Position numbers and translations under genes: made by a program. A stretch of 17,469 nucleotides of DNA from NCBI GenBank assembly GCA_030605915.1, contig JAUWHM010000156.1:1-17469 (forward strand). Reading direction: 5' to 3'. Below are positions 6,602 to 13,746 of this stretch, in pieces. Origin of the DNA: Nitrospirota bacterium (GTDB taxonomy: Bacteria > NPL-UPA2 > JAGMAN01). The notes beneath the pieces were generated by a model. It saw nothing but the letters and a program-made list of their open reading frames with translations. It was not told where the DNA came from and ran no database searches. The number at the start of each line of letters is the position of its first letter. Within the stretch, counting starts at the first letter, position 1.

Positions 6602-7651
6602 TTATAACGGAAGTTTAACCGGGCGGCCAGTTCGGGAGGATTTATAGATGGCCAGTATAATCTCTATGGATTTGCGTCCTTCCTCTCCAGTAATCATTGG
6701 AGGACGGTCATCTTGAATCGCCCGGACCATATCCTGAATCTGGATACAATGGCCTTCAGTACCAATATCTGTCGGGCTGGTTATGGCCTTTGAAGTCTTA
6801 CCTGTCTTGCCGGCCTTGAGTTTGTCTATTTCCTTACCACCTCTACCCTCAACCGTCCAGAGTTTGATCCCTTCACCTTCTATAATAATAGTTCCCTTCT
6901 GGCCGTGGATCTCAACACGGTGTGGGATTGTGGGAGGGAAGACCGAAGTGGTGCCTTCAATAACACCGATAGCCCCGCTCTTGAACTCCAGCACGGAGGT
7001 GGAGGTATCCTCTACTTCTATCCTGCGGGCCAGTGTGTGGGCATAGCCATAGATTTTAGCTGCCGGGCCCATGTACCACTGGAGCAGATCAATGATGTGG
7101 ATACCCTGGTTCATTAAGGCCCCACCGCCGTCATATTTCCAGGTGCCGCGCCAGCCAGCAGAATCATAATAGGCCTGACTGCGATAGTATTTCATGTAGC
7201 AGTCACCCAAGATGAGTTTACCCAGAGCTCCTTTATCCAGGGCCTTTTTGATGGTCTTAAAAGGTTCGGTTACCCGGCGCTGGAATATAACGGCCAGTTT
7301 GACCTTGTTATCACGGCAAGCCTTGATCATGGCGTCCGCCTTCTTCAAAGTGATAGCCATCGGCTTCTCCGTAATAACATGTTTACCTGCTTTGGCCGCT
7401 GTGATAGCCTGGTCTGGATGTAAAGAACTGGGAGTACACAGGCAGACCACATCCATATCATCTCGCTTTAGAAGTTTCCGGTAATCAGTATACCAGTCAA
7501 CATGATGGTCATCAGCTAATTTACGGGCCTTAGCTTCAATATCGTCGGAGACGGCTACTAATTTAGCCCCTTTTGCCGTCTGAATTCCCCTGATATGCCA
7601 GGAGGCGATTACTCCACAACCAATCACGGCAAATCCGATGTCTTTTGCCAT
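6602..7651 (-). CDS. Gfo/Idh/MocA-family NAD(P)-dependent oxidoreductase
   Basis: The 349-residue protein has an N-terminal Rossmann fold with VIGCGVIASWH (9-19) and the family's EKP motif (E95-K96-P97), in which the lysine is normally catalytic. The C-terminal alpha/beta domain carries GGGALMNQGIHIIDLLQW (175-192), with H185 and D188 matching the usual GGG.L.D.G.H..D pattern, although Asn replaces the first Asp. The family oxidises or reduces hydroxyl groups of sugars, inositols and related polyols; the substrate here is unknown. AGGAGG lies about 10 nt before the ATG. It is the last gene of the leftward sugar block, 77 bp after the isomerase-like gene, and such pairs often act together on keto-sugars. 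Its 3' end overlaps a tiny + strand start-like ORF. Confidence 0.92.
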   Translation of the reverse strand: MAKDIGFAVIGCGVIASWHIRGIQTAKGAKLVAVSDDIEAKARKLADDHHVDWYTDYRKLLKRDDMDVVCLCTPSSLHPDQAITAAKAGKHVITEKPMAITLKKADAMIKACRDNKVKLAVIFQRRVTEPFKTIKKALDKGALGKLILGDCYMKYYRSQAYYDSAGWRGTWKYDGGGALMNQGIHIIDLLQWYMGPAAKIYGYAHTLARRIEVEDTSTSVLEFKSGAIGVIEGTTSVFPPTIPHRVEIHGQKGTIIIEGEGIKLWTVEGRGGKEIDKLKAGKTGKTSKAITSPTDIGTEGHCIQIQDMVRAIQDDRPPMITGEEGRKSIEIILAIYKSSRTGRPVKLPL

Positions 7652-7692
7652 CTTCTGCTATCCTCCTTTTTTTAATTTATAATTAAATTTAA

Positions 7693-7717
7693 CCTACTGG
7701 CGGTGCGAGCCTGTAGG
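7693..7717 (-). other. Intergenic hairpin between two sugar genes
   Basis: CCTAC (7693-7697) pairs with GTAGG (7713-7717), and inside a T/T mismatch GGC pairs with GCC around a seven-base loop. An A+T palindrome (TTTAATT/AATTAAA, 7671-7687) lies just beyond it towards the oxidoreductase start. Together they could slow transcription or shield the mRNA between the two cistrons. Neither has a convincing T-run for a terminator on the - strand. Confidence 0.4.
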
Positions 7718-7728
7718 GGTTCGGTTTT

Positions 7729-8556
7729 TCAGGTCGTCTTTGTCTCTTCCAACACCTTCTTTAAGGCCTGGATGGCCTTTTTGAAAAGTTCCGGGCCACT
7801 AAAACCTTTACTCCGGCCGGCCAGGGTCAGATGTGGCTCAAGTGACAGGAATCCATTGAAGTTTTTCTTCTGTAATGCACTCAAAACTTCAAATATCTGG
7901 CCGTCACCTTCTCCGGCCGGAGTAATAATCATATCCTCTGTAGAAAACTTAGCATCTTTTATGTGAAGATATTCAATGTATTCCTCAAGTAAAGGATAGG
8001 CCTCATCATACGGTTTGACATTGTCAATAACAAAGTTGGCCGGGTCAAAAGTAGCCCTCAAATCAGGCTGGCCCACCGAACTTAGAATATCCCGGCAGCG
8101 CTCCGGTATGTCGCCATAGATATCTCTTTCGTTCTCATGTAACAGGGTTAACCCCTCTTTATGAGCCAACTTTGTCTTTTTGTCCATGCGATATAAGACC
8201 TGGTCCCGGTATTTGGCCGGGTCTTCATCTTCCGGGATATAGTAGGAAAATATACGGATATAAGGCGTCTCGAAAAAATGGGCTAAATACATGGCCCGGG
8301 AAAACTGTTTTAGATGCAAATCGAAGTCATCTGTGATTTTAATCTTGCCTATGGGTGAGCCAATGGCAGAGATTTGAAATCCTCTGCCCTTCAATGCCTT
8401 TTTTATCCTCTCGATATCTTCATCGGTCAAATCAAGCACATTCTTGTTGTCAACTGCCCTCAACTCAATGTGCCTTATCCCCTCTGATTCCAGAACATCC
8501 ATCTGTTCTTCTATTCTCTGGGATATCTCATCCCCAAATCCACTCAGTTTAAACAT
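7729..8556 (-). CDS. Sugar phosphate isomerase/epimerase-like TIM-barrel protein
   Basis: The 275-residue protein belongs to the xylose-isomerase-like/AP endonuclease 2 TIM-barrel superfamily. It starts FKLSGFGDEIS, continues with the IRHIELR strand, and shows probable divalent-metal ligands in LLHENE (E141), TFDPANF (D171), YLHIKDA (H198) and LSLEPH (E240). Members isomerise or epimerise keto-sugars, inositol derivatives and similar compounds. GAGGAG fits the ATG at 8556 (8-nt spacing) better than the one at 8562 (2 nt), so I start at 8556. It sits between 6-phosphogluconate dehydrogenase and the Gfo/Idh/MocA gene, a pairing common in sugar and polyol catabolism. Exact substrate unknown. Confidence 0.88.
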   Translation of the reverse strand: MFKLSGFGDEISQRIEEQMDVLESEGIRHIELRAVDNKNVLDLTDEDIERIKKALKGRGFQISAIGSPIGKIKITDDFDLHLKQFSRAMYLAHFFETPYIRIFSYYIPEDEDPAKYRDQVLYRMDKKTKLAHKEGLTLLHENERDIYGDIPERCRDILSSVGQPDLRATFDPANFVIDNVKPYDEAYPLLEEYIEYLHIKDAKFSTEDMIITPAGEGDGQIFEVLSALQKKNFNGFLSLEPHLTLAGRSKGFSGPELFKKAIQALKKVLEETKTT

Positions 8557-8590
8557 GGTCATTTCTCCTCTCTAAATAGCCGTTCGTTGA

Positions 8591-8671
8591 CATCCCCTCT
8601 CCCCTCCCTTCCGTCTGAGGCGGAAGGATTACCTGTCCTGAGTTTATCGAAGGAAGGTGAGGGGGCGTACT
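8591..8671 (-). repeat. C/G-rich intergenic repeat (copy 2), with internal hairpins
   Basis: On the - strand the element begins CCCCCTCACCTTCC and ends GGGGAGAGGGG, the same ends as the element at 6160-6196, but its middle is longer. It contains a perfect 7-bp hairpin CCTTCCG/CGGAAGG (8607-8627, seven-base loop) and a CTGTCCTGAGTTTATCGAAGG-like segment (about 8634-8653) of a type dispersed in many bacterial genomes. It fills most of the 175-bp gap between gnd and the isomerase-like gene. Confidence 0.6.
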
Positions 8672-8731
8672 TCACTGATGATTTACTAACATTCTTCTCT
8701 CTATTTATCCGAATGACAACTCCGACTGACC

Positions 8732-10171
8732 TCACCCTACTTGCTGGCTGGTGGTTTCTTCAGCCAGCCAGTCTGTGTGAAATACGCCATCTATGTCTAT
8801 CCTCTTATAAGTATGAGCCCCAAAATAGTCTCTCTGGGCCTGAATTAAATTAGCGGATAGTCTCTCCCTGCGGTAACTGTCAAAATAGGCCAGGGCTGAA
8901 CTGAAGGCTGGCACTGGTATACCTAAGTTGGTGGCGGTAGCCACGACCTGGCGCCAGGAGCCCTGGGCCTTCTGGATGGCCTCTTTGAAATAAGGGGTCA
9001 TTAACAGATTGGGCAGGTCAGGGTCATTATCAAAGGCTCCCTTAATACGCTCCAGGAACTGGGCCCGGATGATACATCCAGCCCGCCACATTAAAGCAAT
9101 CTCCCCAAACTTCAGGTCCCAGCCGTATTCCTTTGATGCCTCTCTCATGAGGGAAAAACCCTGAGCATAAGAGCATATCTTGGAGGCATAAAGGGCCTGG
9201 CGTATAGCCTCTATAAATTCATCCCGGTTAGCATCGTATTTCGTATCCGGCCCGGAAAGGACTTTTGCCGCTGCCACCCGTTCTGCTTTAATAGCAGAAA
9301 TACACCTGGCAAACACAGCCTCAGCAATCGTGGCTGCGGGCACACCCAAATCAAGAGCGGCCTGGCTGGTCCACTTACCGGTGCCTTTCTGGCCGGCTGT
9401 ATCAAGGATGACCTCAACCAGAGGCTGTCCGCTAAGCGGGTCTTTTTTGGAAAATATATCAGCCGTAATCTCAATCAGATAACTATTTAACTCACCCTTG
9501 TTCCACCGGGCAAAGACCTGGTGTAAATCAGCCGCCTCCAGGCCAAGGGCATTCTTCATGATATAATAAGCCTCACATATAAGCTGCATATCACCATATT
9601 CTATGCCGTTGTGCACCATCTTGACAAAATGGCCGGCACCGTTAGAGCCAACCCACTGGCAGCAAGGCGAGCCATCGGCTACCTTAGCGGCTATCTTTTG
9701 CAAGATAGGCTTCACCTGCGGCCAGGCATCTGGAGAACCTCCAGGCATAATACTGGGGCCTTTAAGGGCACCCTCTTCTCCTCCGGAAACACCGGTGCCG
9801 ATGTATAGCAGGTCATTCTCCTCACACTTTTTTGTCCGGCGGATAGTATCAGGAAAATGAGAATTGCCTCCGTCAATAATAATATCTCCCTTTCCCAGCA
9901 GCGGAATTAGTTTACCAATAAAATCATCCACTGGTTGGCCGGCCTTGACCATGAGCATTATCTTACGCGGTTTCTTGAGTGAATCCACTAATTCCTGCAG
10001 AGAATGAGTGCCAATGACATTCTTCCCACTGGCCCGGCCGTCAATAAATTTATCTACCTTCTCCACCGTGCGGTTGTAAACAGCTACGGTAAAGCCTTTG
10101 CTTTCCATATTAAGTACCAGATTTTCACCCATTACTGCCAGACCTATCAAACCTATATCTGCCTTACTCAT
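8732..10171 (-). CDS. gnd: 6-phosphogluconate dehydrogenase, decarboxylating
   Basis: The 479-residue protein is close to the usual length of the long-type enzyme. It has the N-terminal NADP-type Rossmann motif [12 protein letters not shown] (7-18), YNRT at 32-35, [10 protein letters not shown] (100-109), and the catalytic region [15 protein letters not shown] (180-194) with K184 and N188. The family signature [13 protein letters not shown] is present, and the C-terminus ends with GVFHTDW. It oxidatively decarboxylates 6-phosphogluconate to ribulose 5-phosphate in the cytoplasm. Its ribosome site GGAGGG lies inside the last codons of the LarA-family gene 4 bp upstream, so the two are translationally coupled. 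No glucose-6-phosphate dehydrogenase is visible, so in this block it may take 6-phosphogluconate from another source. Confidence 0.97.
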   Translation of the reverse strand: MSKADIGLIGLAVMGENLVLNMESKGFTVAVYNRTVEKVDKFIDGRASGKNVIGTHSLQELVDSLKKPRKIMLMVKAGQPVDDFIGKLIPLLGKGDIIIDGGNSHFPDTIRRTKKCEENDLLYIGTGVSGGEEGALKGPSIMPGGSPDAWPQVKPILQKIAAKVADGSPCCQWVGSNGAGHFVKMVHNGIEYGDMQLICEAYYIMKNALGLEAADLHQVFARWNKGELNSYLIEITADIFSKKDPLSGQPLVEVILDTAGQKGTGKWTSQAALDLGVPAATIAEAVFARCISAIKAERVAAAKVLSGPDTKYDANRDEFIEAIRQALYASKICSYAQGFSLMREASKEYGWDLKFGEIALMWRAGCIIRAQFLERIKGAFDNDPDLPNLLMTPYFKEAIQKAQGSWRQVVATATNLGIPVPAFSSALAYFDSYRRERLSANLIQAQRDYFGAHTYKRIDIDGVFHTDWLAEETTSQQVG

Positions 10172-10175
10172 TTCA

Positions 10176-11438
10176 CTATCCCTCCGCTTTATTTTTTAGC
10201 CGATAAAGGACCTCACCGGCCTTGGGGACATATAGAATACCCTCCTCTTCGCGGTTCTTGTAATCCTCAATTCGTATTTCATCTGGATTCATATACCCTA
10301 AATTTACCTTACGGCAGCGTTCTTCCGGAATACCCGTAGCCAGGACCACACTAATCCTGGGTTTTTCCACCCCTTTCTCAAAACTGCCGACCCCCTTGAC
10401 ATGGGTGGAATGAGCCAGGACACCCCAGGGATAATGTTTGAACTTATCCCACTGTTGGACAAAATAATCCCGGGTATGATAGCCTATCTCATCAAGAATC
10501 TTCCCGTGAGTGTAGGATATCTCGCTAACATGCGGGGCATAGATAATCAGGGTGCCGCCAGCCGCCACCACCGGCTCTAATTTATACATACATTTGCCAG
10601 CCGTCCAGATGTCGTCATACATCTCTGGGGCACAGGAAAGAACAGTCCGATACGGCTTATCCTTATAAACAATATCCAGTTTATCTGACAGATCCGCCGC
10701 TTCAGACCATGACTCTTCAGGTTGGCCATAATATAGCCCGGCCAGACTTTCCCCTTTGACCACCAAGCAAAAAGCACTGCGCTCAACCGGCACGAATGAG
10801 ACGGCAAAGTCAAGCACCCGGCGCACCGGAGTATCTTTATGGCCGATGATCACCGGATTGGTAATCACTGCCCCCAGCCAGTGAAAGAAATCAATGATTT
10901 CCTGGCCGGCGATCCCCGGGCAAATATACTTATTGCCCCCGGAAAAACCTACTACTTCGTGGGGAAAAACGGGGCCTATGATCAACAAATGGTCATAGTC
11001 CAGCACCATACGGTTAACGGATACATTGACCGACATACGAAACAAACCATCAGTAATCTGGGAGATTTTTTCTTCTGATATAGTCCCTACTACAGTGAGC
11101 GCATCGGGTTCCTTCCAGTGATGATTGAAGAAGCGAACCTTTGGATATATTCGTTCATGTTCTTTAGCCGTTATCTCCACCCTCTGATAAATCTGTTCGT
11201 CAGACATGGGCGGATGGGTCCCAAGGGCTATTAAGAAATCAAGGGTTCTGGCTCGGTGGGCGAGTAATTTATAAAGTATTCTAAATATTTGACCTATAGG
11301 CGCAGTGCGGGTATGGTCCGGGATAATAGCCAGCACCTTTTTCCCATCAAGTCCAGCCATGTCGGCAGCCTCAGCCATCAGGGCAGTGATTTCTTCATCT
11401 GTCAGCAATCTGTCTTCATATCCTTTTCCAATAACCAC
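10176..11438 (-). CDS. LarA-family nickel-dependent racemase/epimerase (lactate racemase homologue)
   Basis: The 420-residue protein contains PDHTRTAP (40-47, the cofactor/nucleotide-binding DxTR region of LarA), NHH with H106, and [18 protein letters not shown] (159-174) with H160 and K170, followed by H186 in DFFHWLG. The K170-H160 and H186-K170 spacings (10 and 16) equal those of H174, K184 and H200 in Lactobacillus LarA, where the lysine anchors the nickel-pincer nucleotide and the histidines act in catalysis and metal binding. Known homologues racemise alpha-hydroxy acids or epimerise aldonates such as gluconate at C2. Coupling to gnd makes a sugar-acid substrate likely (inference). The larB, larC and larE maturation genes are not in the window. 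It starts at GTG, behind GGGAG with 9-nt spacing. Confidence 0.88.
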   Translation of the reverse strand: MVIGKGYEDRLLTDEEITALMAEAADMAGLDGKKVLAIIPDHTRTAPIGQIFRILYKLLAHRARTLDFLIALGTHPPMSDEQIYQRVEITAKEHERIYPKVRFFNHHWKEPDALTVVGTISEEKISQITDGLFRMSVNVSVNRMVLDYDHLLIIGPVFPHEVVGFSGGNKYICPGIAGQEIIDFFHWLGAVITNPVIIGHKDTPVRRVLDFAVSFVPVERSAFCLVVKGESLAGLYYGQPEESWSEAADLSDKLDIVYKDKPYRTVLSCAPEMYDDIWTAGKCMYKLEPVVAAGGTLIIYAPHVSEISYTHGKILDEIGYHTRDYFVQQWDKFKHYPWGVLAHSTHVKGVGSFEKGVEKPRISVVLATGIPEERCRKVNLGYMNPDEIRIEDYKNREEEGILYVPKAGEVLYRLKNKAEG

Positions 11439-11454
11439 GCTATATGACTCCCAA

Positions 11455-11507
11455 GAAAATCGCTTAGCGATAACTTCAATACCCTAAAGGGCACAAGTGC
11501 GATTTTC
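11455..11507 (-). promoter_or_regulatory. Structured leader/spacer element upstream of the LarA-family gene
   Basis: GAAAATCGC (11455-11463) and GCGATTTTC (11499-11507) form a perfect 9-bp stem. Inside, ACTT/AAGT and CCCT/AGGG could extend it, with one side bulged by nine bases. It occupies most of the 74-bp gap between the pdxB stop and the LarA-family GTG, so the transcript would carry it just ahead of the ribosome site. There is no T-run, so it is more likely an mRNA-processing or stability element than a terminator. Confidence 0.4.
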
Positions 11508-11512
11508 AGTGG

Positions 11513-12721
11513 TTAGGAAAGCATTTTATGCTTTCCTATACCGTAACTTATTCTAAACCCCAATGCCTTGAGAATGCCGGATAATTTCTTATCTTGCCGG
11601 GACAATTTGACCCCGAGGCTATGAAATTCCCGGCGAACAGGATATTCCTTCCTCAGGCGGTCGAAATATGCCCCTCGCTCTTCGGCGTTCAATTCTGTGA
11701 TTTTTCGCAGGTTAGCATCGTCTTTTTGTATATCATATAACTGTCTGACTAAACCGCCAATCACATCTTCGACTTGCCTGGTTCGCTGCACTTCTTCTAT
11801 ATCCTGGGGCACATTGTCAAGAGATAGGGGCGGCTGCTTCCGGTTGGAAAGCACCTCATCCGGTCTCCATTGCGGCTGGAGCCCTGAATACCGGCAGAGG
11901 GCCTGGTAAACCATGAATGTGCCGTTGACCTTTCCATCAAGAGAATAACCGGCAATATGCGGTGTGCCCAGGGCCACAAGTCCAAGAAGTTGGACATCAA
12001 TAGAAGGCTCATGTTCCCAGACATCAAGCACGGCTGCCGCTATTCGGCCATTACGGAGGACAACCTTTAAGGCTTTTTCATCTACCACTAACCCCCGTGA
12101 GGTATTGATAAGAATGCTATCCGGCCTCATCCTGGCCAGGAAATCCTCATTCACCATCTGATAGGTAGCATCCAGCCCTTCCCTGGTCAGAGGGACATGC
12201 AGAGTAAGGAAATCCGCATCCATAAGGGCCTCTAACGGCAAATAGCGGGGCTCCCCTGTGCTCCGTGCCAGAGGGGGGTCATTTAAAAGCACCTTCATGC
12301 CCAGGGCCTGAGCTTTGGTTGCTACCCGGCTACCTACATTACCCACACCGATTACTCCCAGGGACTTGCCTTCAAGATTGAAACCCTTCCCCCTGGCTAA
12401 AAAGAGCAGGGCAGCGATAACATATTCTGCCACTGAATTGGCGTTGCAACCCGGGGCACTGGCAAATTCTATTTTTTCCTTCTTTAGAAAAGCAAGGTCT
12501 AAATGGTCTGTGCCGATGGTAGCCGTTCCCACAAATCTCACGGAACTTCCCCTTAGAAGTTCTGGCCCAACCCCGGTCACTGAACGAACAATCAGGACCT
12601 CAGCCTTTGTCTGCCTAAGGACATCAGCGGTTATGGAACGGCCAGGTAGTGTTACCACCTGCCCTAATGTGCCAAAGGCCTCTTGAACCAAAGGTATATT
12701 TTCATCAGCGACAATTATCAC
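11513..12721 (-). CDS. pdxB: 4-phosphoerythronate dehydrogenase (PdxB family)
   Basis: The 402-residue protein is a D-2-hydroxyacid dehydrogenase with PdxB-specific wording: ADENIPLVQEAFG near the start, FVGTATIGTDHLD (63-75), APGCNANSVAEY (89-100), the GVGNVGS NAD motif (125-131), NDPP (147-150), and catalytic R209, E238 and H255, one residue on from E. coli PdxB R208, E237 and H254. The C-terminal about 90 residues match the PdxB dimerisation domain. It oxidises 4-phospho-D-erythronate in pyridoxal 5'-phosphate synthesis. No other PLP gene is nearby, so it may instead oxidise a related phosphorylated sugar acid. GTG start with AAAGGA nine bases upstream. The last codons (GKHKMLS) are encoded by a perfect palindrome. 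Confidence 0.9.
   Translation of the reverse strand: MIIVADENIPLVQEAFGTLGQVVTLPGRSITADVLRQTKAEVLIVRSVTGVGPELLRGSSVRFVGTATIGTDHLDLAFLKKEKIEFASAPGCNANSVAEYVIAALLFLARGKGFNLEGKSLGVIGVGNVGSRVATKAQALGMKVLLNDPPLARSTGEPRYLPLEALMDADFLTLHVPLTREGLDATYQMVNEDFLARMRPDSILINTSRGLVVDEKALKVVLRNGRIAAAVLDVWEHEPSIDVQLLGLVALGTPHIAGYSLDGKVNGTFMVYQALCRYSGLQPQWRPDEVLSNRKQPPLSLDNVPQDIEEVQRTRQVEDVIGGLVRQLYDIQKDDANLRKITELNAEERGAYFDRLRKEYPVRREFHSLGVKLSRQDKKLSGILKALGFRISYGIGKHKMLS
11514..11538. repeat. Short perfect palindrome, copy 2, forming the pdxB 3' end
   Basis: An 11-bp perfect stem surrounds a three-base loop; on the - strand the core arms are GGAAAGCAT and ATGCTTTCC around AAA. It encodes the last codons of pdxB and overlaps its stop. 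It matches the palindrome at 6045-6065 except for one stem base pair, C-G here and T-A there, so pairing is kept. Confidence 0.75.
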
Positions 12722-12796
12722 AATAATAAATCCTTTTATATTCTCTTGTACTCATAAAGCCTTTTTCTACTATATGCTCGTCATTGCTTAAACTGC

Positions 12797-12835
12797 TAAA
12801 ATGGTCGCTGTCCCTATTATTATTATCATTTTTTC
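12797..12835 (-). repeat. REP-like intergenic fragment
   Basis: On the - strand this gap between the HAD and pdxB genes holds a short run of ATA/AAT triplets followed by AATAGGGACAGCGACCATT. The GGGACAGCGACC wording resembles dispersed repeats linked to REP-type elements in several bacterial groups. The same 19 bases occur inside the polyferredoxin gene (4325-4343). No transposase lies nearby. The left end is a judgement; the right end runs into the HAD gene stop. Confidence 0.35.
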
Positions 12836-13713
12836 CACGGTGGAGTATCGGGCAGATAAGTATCAAACTCAGCAATCAATTTCTCCTCATATTGCCCGGC
12901 ATACTGGCCATCAACGAACTTTTTCAGCGCCTCTTTATAAAACTGTTCCCAGGAGGCGTCTTCGTTACCCGGGTTAACAGGATAGAAAAGGGCATCATTT
13001 GCCCCGGCTGCTTTCATGTCACCTGGCGCATCACCAATCATCAAAACATGATTCTTTTCATAGCGGCCGTTTATGGCCAGGGCCAGGTGTTCCTTCTTGG
13101 TGCCCATCTCCTGGCCGGCAATTACCTTAGCGTATTTAGCGATATCATGCTCTTCCCATTCTCGGTTAAGTGCCTCACATGGAGTGGCTGAGACGACAAT
13201 TATATCAGCCACCTTAGAGATTTCCTCTAAGCTTTCCCGGACAAAGGGGAACGGTGGCACTCCGCGCACCATTCTGCCAACAGTCTCGTTAACTGCCTTT
13301 GACCATTTAAGACTTCTGGTTAGAACAGGGTCATTGGTATCTTTGACCGCCTTTTCCAGGGCTGGATTACCCAATTTGGTTTCTGTTTCTACCCACCGCC
13401 TGAGTGAATCGACCTGGGGTATCCTGACATCACGCCTTTTAACTTCTTCACGCTCGCTCAGAAGGTCAAAGGTCATAATCAGGGCAGGGAAACGATTTAT
13501 GCCCCTCCATTTGGAGTACAGGTTTACAAACTCGGCTGCCTGCCGGGCATATTTGGAAATAGCCTGTAGTTCCCACTCGTTAATAATATTGGGGATAAAG
13601 CACTCCTTGTGTTTGACCTCCATAGTGTCAAAAGCACACCCATCCGAATCAATGCCTATCAGAAACTTCTTCTCCGGTTTAAAATCTTTAAGCGCTTGTG
13701 CCGGGTCGCTCAT
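12826..13713 (-). CDS. HAD-superfamily hydrolase, probable sugar-phosphate phosphatase
   Basis: The 295-residue protein has all four HAD motifs: FLIGIDSDGCAFDT with nucleophile D22 and acid D24, VVSATP with S175, the KKEH lysine (K206 or K207), and MIGDAPGD with D228 and D232. A large helical cap lies between motifs I and II (about residues 35-150), including KHKECFIPNIINEWELQ. These enzymes usually remove phosphate from small phosphorylated metabolites; I infer a phosphorylated sugar or sugar acid because it follows a GHMP kinase by 33 bp and precedes pdxB. The start at 13713 is chosen because AAGGAGG lies six bases upstream; the ATG at 13731 would place that ribosome site inside the gene. 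Kinase and phosphatase side by side is notable; precise substrate unknown. Confidence 0.87.
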   Translation of the reverse strand: MSDPAQALKDFKPEKKFLIGIDSDGCAFDTMEVKHKECFIPNIINEWELQAISKYARQAAEFVNLYSKWRGINRFPALIMTFDLLSEREEVKRRDVRIPQVDSLRRWVETETKLGNPALEKAVKDTNDPVLTRSLKWSKAVNETVGRMVRGVPPFPFVRESLEEISKVADIIVVSATPCEALNREWEEHDIAKYAKVIAGQEMGTKKEHLALAINGRYEKNHVLMIGDAPGDMKAAGANDALFYPVNPGNEDASWEQFYKEALKKFVDGQYAGQYEEKLIAEFDTYLPDTPPWKK

Positions 13714-13746
13714 CTTTTTCCTCCTTCCCATATTAACTCTTCTTGG

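Noticed and set aside
7671..7687. A+T palindrome before the oxidoreductase gene as a terminator
   Set aside because: The stem is only A-T pairs and too weak. It is mentioned with the hairpin at 7693-7717 instead.
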